Part shown: piece after piece, positions 17,148 to 26,358 of the stretch | Layout of the letters: each line of letters starts with the position of its first letter | Numbering within the stretch: the stretch's first letter is position 1 | DNA from: Saccharopolyspora erythraea NRRL 2338 | Lineage (GTDB): Bacteria; Actinomycetota; Actinomycetes; Mycobacteriales; Pseudonocardiaceae | Direction of reading: 5' to 3' | Length of the DNA: 64,000 nucleotides | NCBI RefSeq assembly: GCF_000062885.1 | Contig: NC_009142.1 | Coordinates: 4,639,584-4,703,583 of the forward strand | Position numbers and translations under genes: made by a program | Notes under the pieces: model-generated | Databases searched by the model: none | Seen by the model: the letters and a program-made list of their open reading frames with translations, nothing else | Told to the model about the DNA's origin: nothing

Positions 17148-18359
17148 TCAAGCCGCTTGGGCCTGGGTGGGTGGTGTGGTCTGGAAGGTGCGGCTGTCGC
17201 GCAGCAGGGCCCAGATCACGTCGACCAGGCGGCGTGCCAGTGCGATCAGCGCCTGGGTGTGAAGCTTCCCTTCGCTGCGTTTGCGCTGGTAGAAGATGCG
17301 GGAGGGGCCTTCAGGGCGAATCGAGGACAGTGCGGCGAGGTAGAACACCCGCCGCAGCCCGCGGTGGTAGCGCTTCGGGCGGTGCAGGTTGCCGCGGACG
17401 CGCCCGGAGTCACGGGGGACCGGGGCCAGGCCGGCGTATGCGGCCAGGCGGCCGGGGTTGCCGAAAGCGGTGAGCAGGTCACCACCGGTGTCGGCCAGCA
17501 GTTGGGCCCCGAGGATCGGGCCGAAACCGTCGACGCTGGTGATGCGTTCGGCGTCGGGGTGGGCCTCGAAGCGTTCGGTGAGCTGCTTGTCGAGGTCTTT
17601 GATCTCTCGGTCCAGTTCCAGCAGTTGACGGGCCAGGCGGGCGATCAGCGGCGCTGTGATCGTTTCCGTGGGCAGGGCAACGGTTTGCTCACCTGCGGCA
17701 GCCAGTGTCTTGTCCACGATGGACGGGATGCTGCGGGCGTGGGCCTGGTGCTCGGTCAGATAGGCCCGCAGGCCGTCCGCACCGGCGGCGCGGACGCCGT
17801 CGGGGGTTTGAAACCCCGTCAGCAGGATCAGCACGGAGCGGGTGGAGAAGTCGAAGGCCCGCTCCAGCGAGGGGAAAATGCTCGCGAGCAGTTCGCGGAT
17901 CCGGTTGACACCGCGCACCCAGTCGGCCACGAGGTCCTCACGCCTAGCGGTGAGGATCTGCAGGTCGGAGGCGATCTCGCTAGGGCTGGTCACCGGGGTC
18001 AGATCGCCGCGCAGCCGGGCGGTTTCGGCGATGGTGCGGGCGTCTTTGGCGTCGGTCTTGCCCTCACCGGCGAACGCTCCGGCCATCCGGTTGACCAGCC
18101 TGCCGGGCACGTAGACCACCGGCCGCCCGGTGACCACAAGCAGCGTGATCAGCAGACCTGCGGCGCCGGAGGTCATATCCACCGCCCAGACCACCTCACC
18201 GGCCTTCTTGGCGGCACGGGCGATCAACGCCTCGATCGCGGCCTGACTGTTGATGACCTTCTGACCGAACACGACCTTGCCGGTCTCGTCCACCACACAC
18301 GCGTGATGAGCGTGCTTGCCGACATCGATCCCTGCCCAGACGATCTTGCGGACCTTCAC
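17148..18359 (-). CDS. IS110 family transposase (DEDD recombinase)
   Basis: 403 residues from GTG at 18359, supported by GGGAGG nine bases upstream; the frame is open to an ATG at 18419 that has no ribosome site. The N-terminal RuvC-like DEDD domain starts AGIDVGKHAH, continues with VDMTSGAAGLL and has GKTDAKDARTIAE with the paired acidic residues. The C-terminal Tnp_IS116/IS110/IS902 domain has ITSVDGFGPILGAQLLADTGG, AAYAGLAPVPRDSG with the catalytic Ser, and G-N-H-RPKRYHRGLRR. It looks intact. These enzymes recombine DNA guided by a bridge RNA from the element's own end. Confidence 0.93.
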   Translation of the reverse strand: MKVRKIVWAGIDVGKHAHHACVVDETGKVVFGQKVINSQAAIEALIARAAKKAGEVVWAVDMTSGAAGLLITLLVVTGRPVVYVPGRLVNRMAGAFAGEGKTDAKDARTIAETARLRGDLTPVTSPSEIASDLQILTARREDLVADWVRGVNRIRELLASIFPSLERAFDFSTRSVLILLTGFQTPDGVRAAGADGLRAYLTEHQAHARSIPSIVDKTLAAAGEQTVALPTETITAPLIARLARQLLELDREIKDLDKQLTERFEAHPDAERITSVDGFGPILGAQLLADTGGDLLTAFGNPGRLAAYAGLAPVPRDSGRVRGNLHRPKRYHRGLRRVFYLAALSSIRPEGPSRIFYQRKRSEGKLHTQALIALARRLVDVIWALLRDSRTFQTTPPTQAQAA

Positions 18360-18573
18360 CGGGCCCGTCCTCCCGTCATCCCAGCTCAACCCCGTGGACG
18401 ACCCCGCCGGCAGCTCCATAAACAGCGACCACGCGCACAGATTTCAATCAGCGGCCAGGGCGTCCAGAACAGCAGGGCGGCCACTCCTTCCAAGCCACCC
18501 AACGGCAAGAAGACATCAGCCACACCCCGCCGCCCTGGGCATCCAGAACACCACGTCCTGAACACCAACGATC
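18360..18573 (-). ncRNA. Candidate bridge-RNA region of the IS110 element
   Basis: Non-coding end upstream of the recombinase, the position of the bridge RNA in the studied IS110/IS621 group. It contains two near-copies of a short segment (GGGCGTCCAGAACA near 18459 and GGGCATCCAGAACA near 18538). No structure was computed, so this is by position and analogy only. Confidence 0.35.
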
Positions 18574-18586
18574 TTATGGAGAAGAC

Positions 18587-21500
18587 ATGGCACAACCCTC
18601 GCCCTTCCCCCGCCGCCTGCTGCAGGCCGGCGGCGGCGTCCTCGCCGGCGGCGGCTTGCTCGGCACGCGGGACGCGGCAAGGGCGGATGCCGACGGCAGC
18701 GCCACCGTGACGATCACCGCCGGTACGAACATGTCGGGCGCCGTGTCACCCGACGGATCGACCGTGGTGGTCGATGCGCTCAGCACGTTGTGGGCGGTGC
18801 CGATCCGGGGCGGGGAAGGCCGGCGGCTCACCCCGCACGCGATGGAGGCGACCCAAGCTTCCTGGGCGCCGGACGGAAGTTCGGTGGTCTGCCAGGTGTA
18901 CTCGGAAGGCAACTTCCACCTGTACCTCGTGCCCACCGGCGGCACGCCGCGCAGGCTCACCGAAGGCCCCCACGACCACCGGGAACCGTCCTTCTCACCT
19001 GATGGCAGGCGCATCGCGTTCTCGTCCGACCGCGGCGGCCGTTACGGCATCCACATCTTCGACCTCGCGACCGGCCGGATCGCGCCGTGGACCGCGCCCA
19101 TCGGCGAGGAGTCTCAGCCGAGGTGGTCGCCCGACGGGAGCCGGATGGCCGTGGTGGTGGACAACGCCGTCATCGACGCGGTGAACGAGGCCGGGGAGCG
19201 CACGCGCCTCGCCGAGGCCACCGGCGCTCGCCTCTACGCGCCCGGCTGGAACCCGGAGGGGAGCACGATCGCCTACGTCCGGATGGACGGCCTGTTGCCC
19301 CGCAACCAGGGTGCCGGTTCGGCGCAGGTCGTCGTCGGCGGGACGGTCGTGTCCGCGCCGGACGAGGACGTGTTCCCCTTCGCACCCACGTGGTTGTCGG
19401 CCACCCGCCTCCTCTACACCGCCGACGGCCGGATTCGGGCCCGGGAACTGCCCGCCGGAGGACACCGCGACATCGCGTTCAGCCTCTCGGCCCCGGTGCG
19501 CACGCCGGAGCCGACGGCCCCGGCCGCGTTCCCCGAAGCGGGACGCCACCCGGTTCACGGCATCGCCGGCCCGGTCCTGTCCCCCGGCGGCGACCGGATC
19601 GCCTTCTGCGCGCTGGGCGACCTCTGGGTGAGCGACCTGGCCGGACGAGCCCAGCGCCTGACCCACGACCGGTTCCACGTGTGCGATCCCGCGTGGTCGC
19701 CGGACGGCGACCGGATCGCCTACTGCACCGACCGGTCGGGCACCACGGGATCTGGGTGCGCGACCTGCGAACCGGCGACGAGCACCGGCTCACCGCCCCT
19801 GCCTCGGCGGCGGTGGCGCCGGCGTGGTCTCCGGACGGGACACGCTGGCGTTCCAGGACCAGGACGGCGCCACCCACGTGCTCACCCTCGCCACCGGCGA
19901 AGTGCGCGAGGTGGTCGACGCGGTGCGCGCCCCGGGACGGCCCACCTGGTCGCCGGACGGTGCGACGATCGCCTTCGCGGCGCAACGGCCGGTGTCGCGG
20001 CGCTTCAGGGAAGGCGCGAACCAGATCCTGACCGTCCGGGTGGACACCGGAGCGATCGCCTACCACGAGGTGTTGCCGAACCGCTCGCTGAGCGGGCGCG
20101 GGGTGGACGGGCCGGTGTGGTCGCCCGACGGTTCGTCGTACGCGTTCGTCATGGGCGCAGCGCTGTGGGTCGTGTCCGTCGACGCCTCCGGCACGCCGAC
20201 CGCTGCGCCGCGCCAGGTCACCGCAGAGGTCGCCGACGCGCCGTCGTGGCACCCCGACTCGCGGACGCTGCTGTACCTCAGCCTCGGCGCCCTGCGCATG
20301 GTCGATTCCCACGAGGGCACCTCCTGCCCGGTGCCGCTGAACCTCACCTGGTCCCCGGCCCGCGTCCGCGGGCGGACCGTGGTGCGCGCGGGCGCGCTGT
20401 GGGACGGGGTCCACGACGTGCTCCGCCGCGACGTCGACATCGTCATCGACGGCGACCGCATAGGCGAGGTCACCTCCCGCCGGGAGTGGCCGCACAGCGC
20501 GGTGGTCGACGCAACCGCGCTCACCGTGCTGCCCGGCCTGGTGGACATGCACGCGCACGTCCACCTCGAAGGCCGGTTCCTCGGCTCCCGCCAGGGCAGG
20601 CTGTGGCTGTCCTTCGGCGTGACCAGCGTGCGGTCCCCCGGCGACCCGGCCTACCTCGCCGCGCAGCACCGCGAGGCGACCGCCTCGGGCGACCAGCTCG
20701 GTCCCCGCTACTTCGCGGCGGGCGAGCCGATCGACGGCAGCCGGGTGTACTACGGCTTCACCCGGCCGACAACGGACGCGCGGGAGGTGGCCCGGGAAGT
20801 CGAACGGGCGCGGGCGCTGCGCTACGACCTGCTCAAGACCTACGTCCGGTTGCCGTCGACCGCCCAGGACCAGGTGGTCCGCGCGGGAACGGGTCTGCCG
20901 GTGACCTCGCACTACGCCTATCCGGCGGCGCGGTTCGGGGTGCACTGCATGGAGCACCTGGGCGCGACCAGCAGGCTCGGCTTCTCCCAGACGCTGAGCA
21001 GGCTCGGCCGCTCCTACGACGACGTGGTCGCGCTGATCAGCCGGGCAGGCATGTCGATCACGCCCACGTTGTTCGTTTCCGCCGTTCTGATGGCAGGCGA
21101 CGAATCGTGGCTCGCCGACGAGCGGATCGCCAGGCTCTACCCCCAGTGGGAACGCGACGCGCTGCGCGAGACGATCGCGCTGGTGTCGCGAACACCGGAG
21201 ATCACCGCGGGACTCAGGAAGATGCTCGCGGCCAATGTGGACACCGTGCGCCGGATCAGCGGTGCCGGCGGTCTCGTGGTCTGCGGCACCGACGCCCCGA
21301 TCGACCACCTCGGGGTCAGCCTGCACCTGAACCTGCGGGCTCTGGTCGCCCACGGCATGTCCGCGGCCGACGCCCTGCGCACGGCCACCGGCAACGCCGC
21401 GCAAGCGCTCAACGCGAGCGGGCACCTCGGCGCGGTCCTGCCGGGCAGGTACGCCGACCTCACCGCGGTCGACGGCGACCCGCTGGCGGACATCACCCGT

Positions 21501-21668
21501 GCCGCGGCGGTGCGCAAGGTGGTGGTCGGCGGTGTCCTGCACGAGATGACCGAGCTGCTCGACTTCCCGGCGCAGGCGCCGACCCCGGCGACCCAGCGGT
21601 CCGCACCGCAGCCCCGCTCGGAGTGGTGGTGGCACGGTCGCCACGACGCCGTGCACGCGTGTTGCTGA
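18587..21668 (+). pseudogene. PD40 propeller-amidohydrolase, two frameshifts
   Basis: About 1025 codons. A Tat-type signal (RRLLQAGGGVLAGGG...ARA) is followed by WD40-like PD40 repeats with SPDG/APDG motifs (about 50-560) and then a metal-dependent amidohydrolase domain: LPGLVDMHAHVHLEG, ThxxTSHYAYPAAR-type strand, GTDAPID and an N-terminal GALWDG cap. The frame changes twice by apparent loss of one base, at about 19738 (GGC-CAC expected, GGCAC present) and about 19838 (GGG-GAC expected, GGGAC present). Restoring one base at each site gives continuous homology. Either a recent pseudogene or sequencing errors. It was probably an exported enzyme. An IS110 lies directly upstream. Confidence 0.8.
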
Positions 21669-21692
21669 TCCGGGGAGGCCTTTTCGCCGGGA

Positions 21693-22220
21693 TCAGGGCA
21701 CCTGCCCACCGGCGCGCTCGCGCGCGATCTCCTCGGCCGTCTCCGTCCGCAGGCGTTCGAGGAGGTCGAGCTGCCGGTTCGCCCGGTCGAGCAGTTCCTC
21801 CAGCTTCCCGGCGTCCAGCCGGGGCAGCCGGTCGCACATGGCCCGCAGCGTCTTCCAACCCGCGGCCTTGCCATGCACGCCGAGGGACATCGCTTCGAGC
21901 TCGATCAGCGTGCTCAGCGGCGAACCGCGCAGCAGCCGGCCGTTGAGCTTGAACCTGCTCAGCTTCTCCCCCAACCACGCCACCGCGAGCTTGAGGCGGG
22001 CGACGGAGAACCCGAGCGTCCGGATGATCCGCACCAGTTCCGCTCGGTCCTGCCCGACTTCCTCGACCAGCTCGGCCAAGTCGGACTCCATGGACGTCCC
22101 GCGGCGGCTCCGCGCCACCCTGCGGGCCAGCTCGAGCCCTCCGGTCGCCCCGGCGAGGTGGTCGTTGAGGTAGATCCCCAGCAGCGGCTTCGCCCGTCCT
22201 GCGGATTCGGTGCTGGACAA
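21693..22220 (-). CDS. Hypothetical protein (175 aa, helical)
   Basis: Begins at TTG 22220, chosen because GGAGG lies 6 bases upstream. The first residues read SSTESAGRAKPLLGIYLNDHLAGATGG, followed by long amphipathic helices (SDLAELVEEVGQDRAELVRIIRTLG; LDRANRQLDLLERLRTETAEEIARE). No membrane segment or known catalytic motif. Resembles a family of roughly 170-residue actinobacterial hypothetical proteins; possibly an all-helical bundle. GTG at 22226 is the alternative start. Confidence 0.65.
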   Translation of the reverse strand: MSSTESAGRAKPLLGIYLNDHLAGATGGLELARRVARSRRGTSMESDLAELVEEVGQDRAELVRIIRTLGFSVARLKLAVAWLGEKLSRFKLNGRLLRGSPLSTLIELEAMSLGVHGKAAGWKTLRAMCDRLPRLDAGKLEELLDRANRQLDLLERLRTETAEEIARERAGGQVP

Positions 22221-22350
22221 GGTCACCCTCCACGCGTCGAGACCGGGCCACCGGACCACCGCCCCATCACGCAGGGCAGCCGGATGCCCACCGACGGAGT
22301 GCCCGTTCGCCGGGGCCGCAAACCTGGCGACGGCACCGCCCCGTGACCGG

Positions 22351-23014
22351 TCACGACCCCAGCGCCGCGGCCACGACCTCCAGGTCCGAGAGCAGGCCCC
22401 GGTACGCCTCACGGCGGTCCGGCGCCCGCACCACCGCCGAGGGGTGGGTGGTGGCCAGCAACGATGCCGGGCGCGGTTCCACGCCGGCGATCTCGGGGAA
22501 GTCCAGCAGCACACCGCGTTCCTTGCTGATGCGGAAGTCGCTGCCCATCAGCGCCTGCGCCGCGGTGGCGCCCAGGCACACGACGATCTCCGGCCGCACC
22601 ACCCGCAGCTCGGCGACCCCCCCACGGCCGGCACGCGCGCATCTGGGCGGTGCTCGGCTTCCTGTGGATCCGGCGCTTGCCGCGCTCCTGGGGCACGAAC
22701 TTGAAGTGCTTGACGGCGTTGGTCAGGTAGGCGTCGTCGCGCTCGATGCCCGCCTCCGCGAGCGCGAGGTCGAGCAGCCCGCCCGCCGGGCCGACGAACG
22801 GCTCGCCCTCGATGTCCTCGCGGTCCCCGGGCTGCTCGCCGACGAACAGCACCCGGGCTCGCGAGGGCCCGGACCCGAAGACCGTCTGAGTGGCCGACTT
22901 GTAGAGGTCGCAGCCCCGGCAGTCCCGCGCCGCGTCGCGCAGCGCGCGCAGACCGCCCCGGGAGGGCACGAACGGTTCGGCCGTCGACTCAGAGACCTGC
23001 ACTTCCGCCTCCAC
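22351..23014 (-). pseudogene. udgX: UdgX-family uracil-DNA glycosylase, one frameshift
   Basis: The N-terminal two thirds reads GEQPGDREDIEGEPFVGPAGG (motif 1 and Fe-S family hallmarks), TNAVKHFKF and KRRIHRK, the loop of UdgX that carries the histidine which bonds covalently to the abasic site. After ACRPW the frame is lost in a run of seven G (22617-22623, C on the + strand). With six G it continues as GVAELRVVRPEIVVCLGATAAQAL to a normal end at 22351 (about 220 codons). Four-Cys Fe-S ligands are present (CRGC and two further Cys). The extra base may be a true mutation or a homopolymer error. Confidence 0.82.
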
Positions 23015-23263
23015 AACGTGCTACGGGCCAGCCGCCGGTGAGCGTGTTCACCCACCCGGTTACCCATTCGCCCGCGCCGAAACAGAACGGTTGCTGCCCG
23101 GGAACCGAGATCTCGGCGAGCCGCGACCTGCCGCCCCTGTGCGGGCGCGGCGAGACGGTTCGCCGGACGCCGCCGGTAGGATTCCGCTCCGGCGATCGGC
23201 CGCAGGCCCGCTGGACCGCCGGGTGATCGGCGCGACATCGCGGGTGCGCCGACGCCGTGCACA

Positions 23264-24448
23264 GTGGTGGTCGAAACGTCTGGGGTCGAGGTGGGGCAAG
23301 GACACCGCGCGAGCGAGGAGCGGGCCGCGGAGCAGGGCGTCCGGTTCGACGAGCTCCTCGACGAGCACTCCCAGGTGCTCAACCTGCTCGACGACACGGT
23401 CGCCCTGCGCGGGCTCGCCCAGCGGATCCGCCACGAGTGCGGCGCGCACATCGGCCTGGCCGGTCCGGTGGAGTCCGAGCAGTTGCTGGTGCTGCGGCAG
23501 TGGAACGGCACGTGGGCCGACGGGCTGCACGACCTGCACGTGCCGATGGGGCTGGGCCTGGGCGGCCTGTCCTTCGCCGAGCTGCGGCCGGTCTGGGTGG
23601 ACGACTACTGCGCCTCCGAGCTGATCACGCACGACTTCGACCGGCCGATCTCGGCCGACGGCATCCGGACGATGCTGGCGGTGCCCATGGTGCGGGCCGG
23701 ACGGGTGCACGGCGTGGTCTACGCGGCGATGCGCGAGATCACCGACTTCGGGGGCAGGCGGCTCGACGCCGCGGTGAACGTCGCCAACAGCGGCGGACTG
23801 GCCCTGCAGACCGCCGATGCGGCGCGGCGCCAGCGCGAGACGGCCGCGGCCGCCGAGCGGCGCCGGATCGCCTCTGCGCTGCACGACTCGGTCGGCGCCC
23901 AGCTGTTCCGGATCGGCGCCGAACTGCGCGACCTGCGCACGCACGCCGAAGACGGCAGCACCGCGCTGCTGGACCGCCTGGTGTCGCTGGAGAACCAGAT
24001 CGCCGAGACCGCCTCGGCATTCCGCGAGTCGGTGCACGCCCTCGACCACGACGAACCCTCCGGCGGGCTGGCGGCCACCCTGTCCGGCGACTGCGCGGCG
24101 TTCCAGCGCCGCACCGGGGTCACGGCGCAGGCCGTGGAGATCGGCACCACGCCCGACTGCGGCCCGCACCGCACGCGGGTGCTGGTCGCGGCGGCGCGCG
24201 AGGCGCTGCTCAACGTCGAGAAGCACGCCGCCGCGCATTCGGTGCTGATCAGCGTGATCGCGCTCGACGACGGCGTCACCGTGTCCGTGGCCGACGACGG
24301 CAACGGCTGGAACGACCACGCGGCGGCGGGCAACGGCATCGGGCTGCGGTCGACCGCCGACCGCGTCGAGGAGGTCGGCGGAACAATGTCCGTGGTGACC
24401 AATGAGGACGGTGGTCTGACCGTGCGCATCTGGGTTCCGCTGTGGTGA
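23264..24448 (+). CDS. GAF-type sensor histidine kinase (NarL/DegS class)
   Basis: 394 residues. A GAF domain (about 45-185) precedes a HisKA_3 dimerisation domain with phospho-acceptor H207 in SALHDSVGAQLF, then an HATPase_c domain with ALLNVEKHAAAH (N box) and VADDGNGW/GNGIGLRS (G boxes). No membrane segments, so a cytoplasmic sensor; the ligand is unknown. GTG at 23264 is the likely start. The stop overlaps the response-regulator start, so the two are co-translated. It is divergent from the UdgX gene. Confidence 0.9.
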   Translation: MVVETSGVEVGQGHRASEERAAEQGVRFDELLDEHSQVLNLLDDTVALRGLAQRIRHECGAHIGLAGPVESEQLLVLRQWNGTWADGLHDLHVPMGLGLGGLSFAELRPVWVDDYCASELITHDFDRPISADGIRTMLAVPMVRAGRVHGVVYAAMREITDFGGRRLDAAVNVANSGGLALQTADAARRQRETAAAAERRRIASALHDSVGAQLFRIGAELRDLRTHAEDGSTALLDRLVSLENQIAETASAFRESVHALDHDEPSGGLAATLSGDCAAFQRRTGVTAQAVEIGTTPDCGPHRTRVLVAAAREALLNVEKHAAAHSVLISVIALDDGVTVSVADDGNGWNDHAAAGNGIGLRSTADRVEEVGGTMSVVTNEDGGLTVRIWVPLW

Positions 24449-25074
24449 GCGAGGACATCCGGCTCGTGGTCGTCGACGACCACCCCGTCGTCACCGACGG
24501 AGTCCGCCTGCTGCTGCGCGACGACCCCGCGATCCGCGTGGTCGGCAGCGCCGCCGACGCCGCCACCGCGGTGCGGCTGGTCGGCCGGGCGCAGCCGCAC
24601 GTCGTCCTGCTCGACCTGCGGCTGCCGGACGCGATGGCCAGCGAGATCGTGGCTCCGCTGCGCGAGGCCGCCCCCGCCGCGCGCATCCTGGTGTTCACCG
24701 CCTACCGGGACCACGCGGCGCTGCAGGCGACGCTGGACGCGGGCGTCGACGGCTGCCTGCTCAAGGACGCGGGCGCGACCGACCTGGTCTCGGCCGTGCA
24801 CCAGGCCGCGCACGGCATCCCGATCTTCGATCCGCGGGTCGGCGAGCGGGCCGCGCCCCGGATGCGCTCGCGCCTGCACGACACCGGACTCACCCAGCGC
24901 GAGTACGACGTGCTGCGCCACGCCGCCGCGGGGCGGACCAACCCGGAGATCGCCGACCAGCTGGGCCTGACCCGGCACACGGTCACCGGCTACCTGCGCA
25001 ACGCGATGCGAAAGCTGAACGCGCGCAACCGGATCGAGCTCATCGCCAAGGCCGCGCAGTCCGGGTTGCTGTAG
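24442..25074 (+). CDS. NarL/LuxR-type response regulator
   Basis: 210 residues. Receiver domain with acidic pocket VVDDHP (near residue 12), phospho-acceptor D58 in LLDLRLPD and conserved Lys in LLKDAGA. C-terminal LuxR helix-turn-helix: LTQREYDVLRHAAAGRTNPEIADQLGLTRHTVTGYLRNAMRKL. Starts GTG 24442 or 24445 inside the kinase stop, so kinase and regulator form a two-component operon. Targets unknown. Confidence 0.92.
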   Translation: MVSEDIRLVVVDDHPVVTDGVRLLLRDDPAIRVVGSAADAATAVRLVGRAQPHVVLLDLRLPDAMASEIVAPLREAAPAARILVFTAYRDHAALQATLDAGVDGCLLKDAGATDLVSAVHQAAHGIPIFDPRVGERAAPRMRSRLHDTGLTQREYDVLRHAAAGRTNPEIADQLGLTRHTVTGYLRNAMRKLNARNRIELIAKAAQSGLL

Positions 25075-25080
25075 CGGGCC

Positions 25081-25099
25081 GGGGCTTCGGCGCAGCCCC
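25081..25099 (+). terminator. Hairpin after the response regulator
   Basis: GGGGCT-loop-AGCCCC directly downstream of the stop; a further stem CCCCCA-catc-TGGGGG can form from the next bases. Position fits transcription termination of the two-component operon. Confidence 0.4.
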
Positions 25100-25118
25100 C
25101 ACATCTGGGGGGTCACGT

Positions 25119-25152
25119 TGTGCGAACTACGTCTCACACGAGACTTCGCACA
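25119..25152. promoter_or_regulatory. Nested inverted repeat
   Basis: TGTGCGAA (25119-25126) pairs with TTCGCACA (25145-25152), and inside it GTCTC-acac-GAGAC pairs perfectly. The 34-base symmetric site lies between the response-regulator gene and the 28-residue peptide. Could be an operator or RNA hairpin. Confidence 0.4.
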
Positions 25153-25245
25153 CCCGACGATCCGCGCCTTTGCGCACTTCGGGGACGGTCCGCCCGATCC
25201 GCCCAGCGTTCGGCGCGGGTCGGCGGGCGCCGAGAGTGATCATCC

Positions 25246-25332
25246 ATGAACAAGACACCCAACCTGCTGATCGTGCTCGTCGCCGGAGTCATCGCCGTCG
25301 GACTGCTGCTCGCCGCCGTGTCCCTCGGCTGA
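25246..25332 (+). CDS. 28-residue single-span membrane peptide
   Basis: ATG at 25246 encodes a five-residue polar start (MNKTP) followed by one uninterrupted hydrophobic span of about 20 residues (LLIVLVAGVIAVGLLLAAV) and a short SLG end. All third positions but one or two are G/C. It would sit in the cytoplasmic membrane. Too short for ordinary gene finding and with only a weak GAGAG upstream, so it is a prediction from composition and the clean membrane span. Function unknown. Confidence 0.5.
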   Translation: MNKTPNLLIVLVAGVIAVGLLLAAVSLG

Positions 25333-25505
25333 AGGCGGCCACGGGTGGACGAGCGGCGGCCACGAACGCGCGGCTCGTCCACCCGTACCGCCTTCCGGGA
25401 GGGCAAGTCGGCGACGAGGGCGGGATTCGCTCCTCCTGCATCCGTCCACTCCGGACTTCCGAGCACCCACCGTGGTCGCTCGTTGACCCGGAAGCGGCAA
25501 CGGGC

Positions 25506-25531
25506 GCGTAAACCGCGCGCCAACCGGGTAT
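25506..25531 (+). promoter_or_regulatory. SigF/SigB-type promoter for the SRPBCC gene
   Basis: GCGT (25506-25509), a 16-base spacer and GGGTAT (25526-25531) match the actinobacterial stress-sigma consensus GNNT-N14-16-GGGTAY. It lies 40 bases before the GTG start, next to the SigF locus. Confidence 0.5.
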
Positions 25532-25570
25532 CACGAGAGCTGACGGCGCAAGCGATCATAGGGAGGACCT

Positions 25571-26038
25571 GTGACTTTGCACGCGAAGTCGGTGGACGTG
25601 GCCCGTCCCGTGGACACCGTCTACAACCAGTGGACGCAATTCGCCGAGTTCCCGAGGTTCATGGAGGGCGTGGAAAGCGTCCAGCAGCTCACCGACACGC
25701 GCACGCACTGGGTGGTCTCCGTCGGCGGGGTCCGGCGGGAGTTCGACGCGGTGATCACCGAGCAGCATCCCGACGAGCGCGTGGCGTGGCGCTCCACCAC
25801 CGGGCCGAAGCACTCCGGCGTGGTCACCGTGCACCGCCTCGACGACGAACGAACCCGCGTGCACCTGCAGTGGGAGTTCGAGCCCGAAGGCGCGGTCGAG
25901 AAGACCGGCGAGGCCACCGGGGCCATCAGCACGCGTTTGCAGGACGACCTGGAGCGCTTCAAGGAGTTCGTGGAGTCCCGCGGGCAGGAGACCGGTCAGT
26001 GGCGCGGTGACGTGTCCGCACCGCCGCAGCAGCATTAG
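25571..26038 (+). CDS. SRPBCC (START-like) family protein
   Basis: 155 residues; SRPBCC cyclase/dehydrase-type fold. DVARPVDTVYNQWTQFAEFPRFMEGVESV at the N-terminus and RVAWRSTTGPKHSGVVTVHRL in the middle are typical of the stress-associated subfamily that often accompanies general-stress genes. It has a hydrophobic cavity fold; ligand unknown. GTG at 25571 has a strong AGGGAGG site. The preceding SigF-type promoter suggests stress induction. Confidence 0.85.
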   Translation: MTLHAKSVDVARPVDTVYNQWTQFAEFPRFMEGVESVQQLTDTRTHWVVSVGGVRREFDAVITEQHPDERVAWRSTTGPKHSGVVTVHRLDDERTRVHLQWEFEPEGAVEKTGEATGAISTRLQDDLERFKEFVESRGQETGQWRGDVSAPPQQH

Positions 26039-26235
26039 TCGACCGAACTGTGACCAACGCCGCCCCGCGGCACGTGCACACCCTTTGATCAGGAGTTTCC
26101 CGTGTCCCACGCCGTGATCCCCGCACCGTGCGGGCCGAGGACCGCGTTTTCGGCTCGCGAGAGGGGTTTGAGCTCGCGGCCGACGGGAAACGATCAGTGC
26201 AGGGCGATGGTTTCGCGCCCCGTGGTGGTTGGCCG

Positions 26236-26274
26236 GTGGGCCCCGCGGTTGCGGTCGGCAAGGGCGGGGCCCAC
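26236..26274 (+). terminator. Strong hairpin in the SRPBCC-STAS gap
   Basis: GTGGGCCCCGC (26236-26246) and GCGGGGCCCAC (26264-26274) form a perfect 11-base stem with a 17-base loop. The 320-base gap 26039-26358 holds this hairpin, smaller palindromes and no convincing gene. Terminator or structured leader RNA. Confidence 0.4.
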
Positions 26275-26358
26275 TGCGTCGTGCCCACCTTTGCCAGCCC
26301 GTCTGACCTGCGAGGACGAGGGTCCGGAGACCCTTGCGGAATATGAGATAGTACGGCC

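Larger units (their letters stand above)
17141..18573 (-). mobile_element. IS110-family insertion sequence (boundaries inferred)
   Basis: About 1.43 kb. No terminal inverted repeats are visible, as expected for IS110. The limits are proposed from the tetranucleotide GATC at 17141-17144 and 18570-18573, and because removing the interval joins the GNAT stop to the amidohydrolase ribosome site with a normal short gap. The transposase ends 7 bases from the left limit, and about 200 bases of non-coding DNA lie upstream of its start, the arrangement of IS110 elements that encode a bridge RNA there. Confidence 0.65.

Noticed and set aside
19479-21656. Long minus-strand frame opposite the amidohydrolase
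   Set aside because: Antisense shadow of a GC-rich gene; His/Arg/Gly-rich with no domains, while the plus strand shows clear motifs.
22342-22355. Perfect palindrome CGTGACCGGTCACG at the UdgX stop
   Set aside because: It overlaps the gene end and has no loop; short GC palindromes are common here, so no regulatory role is claimed.
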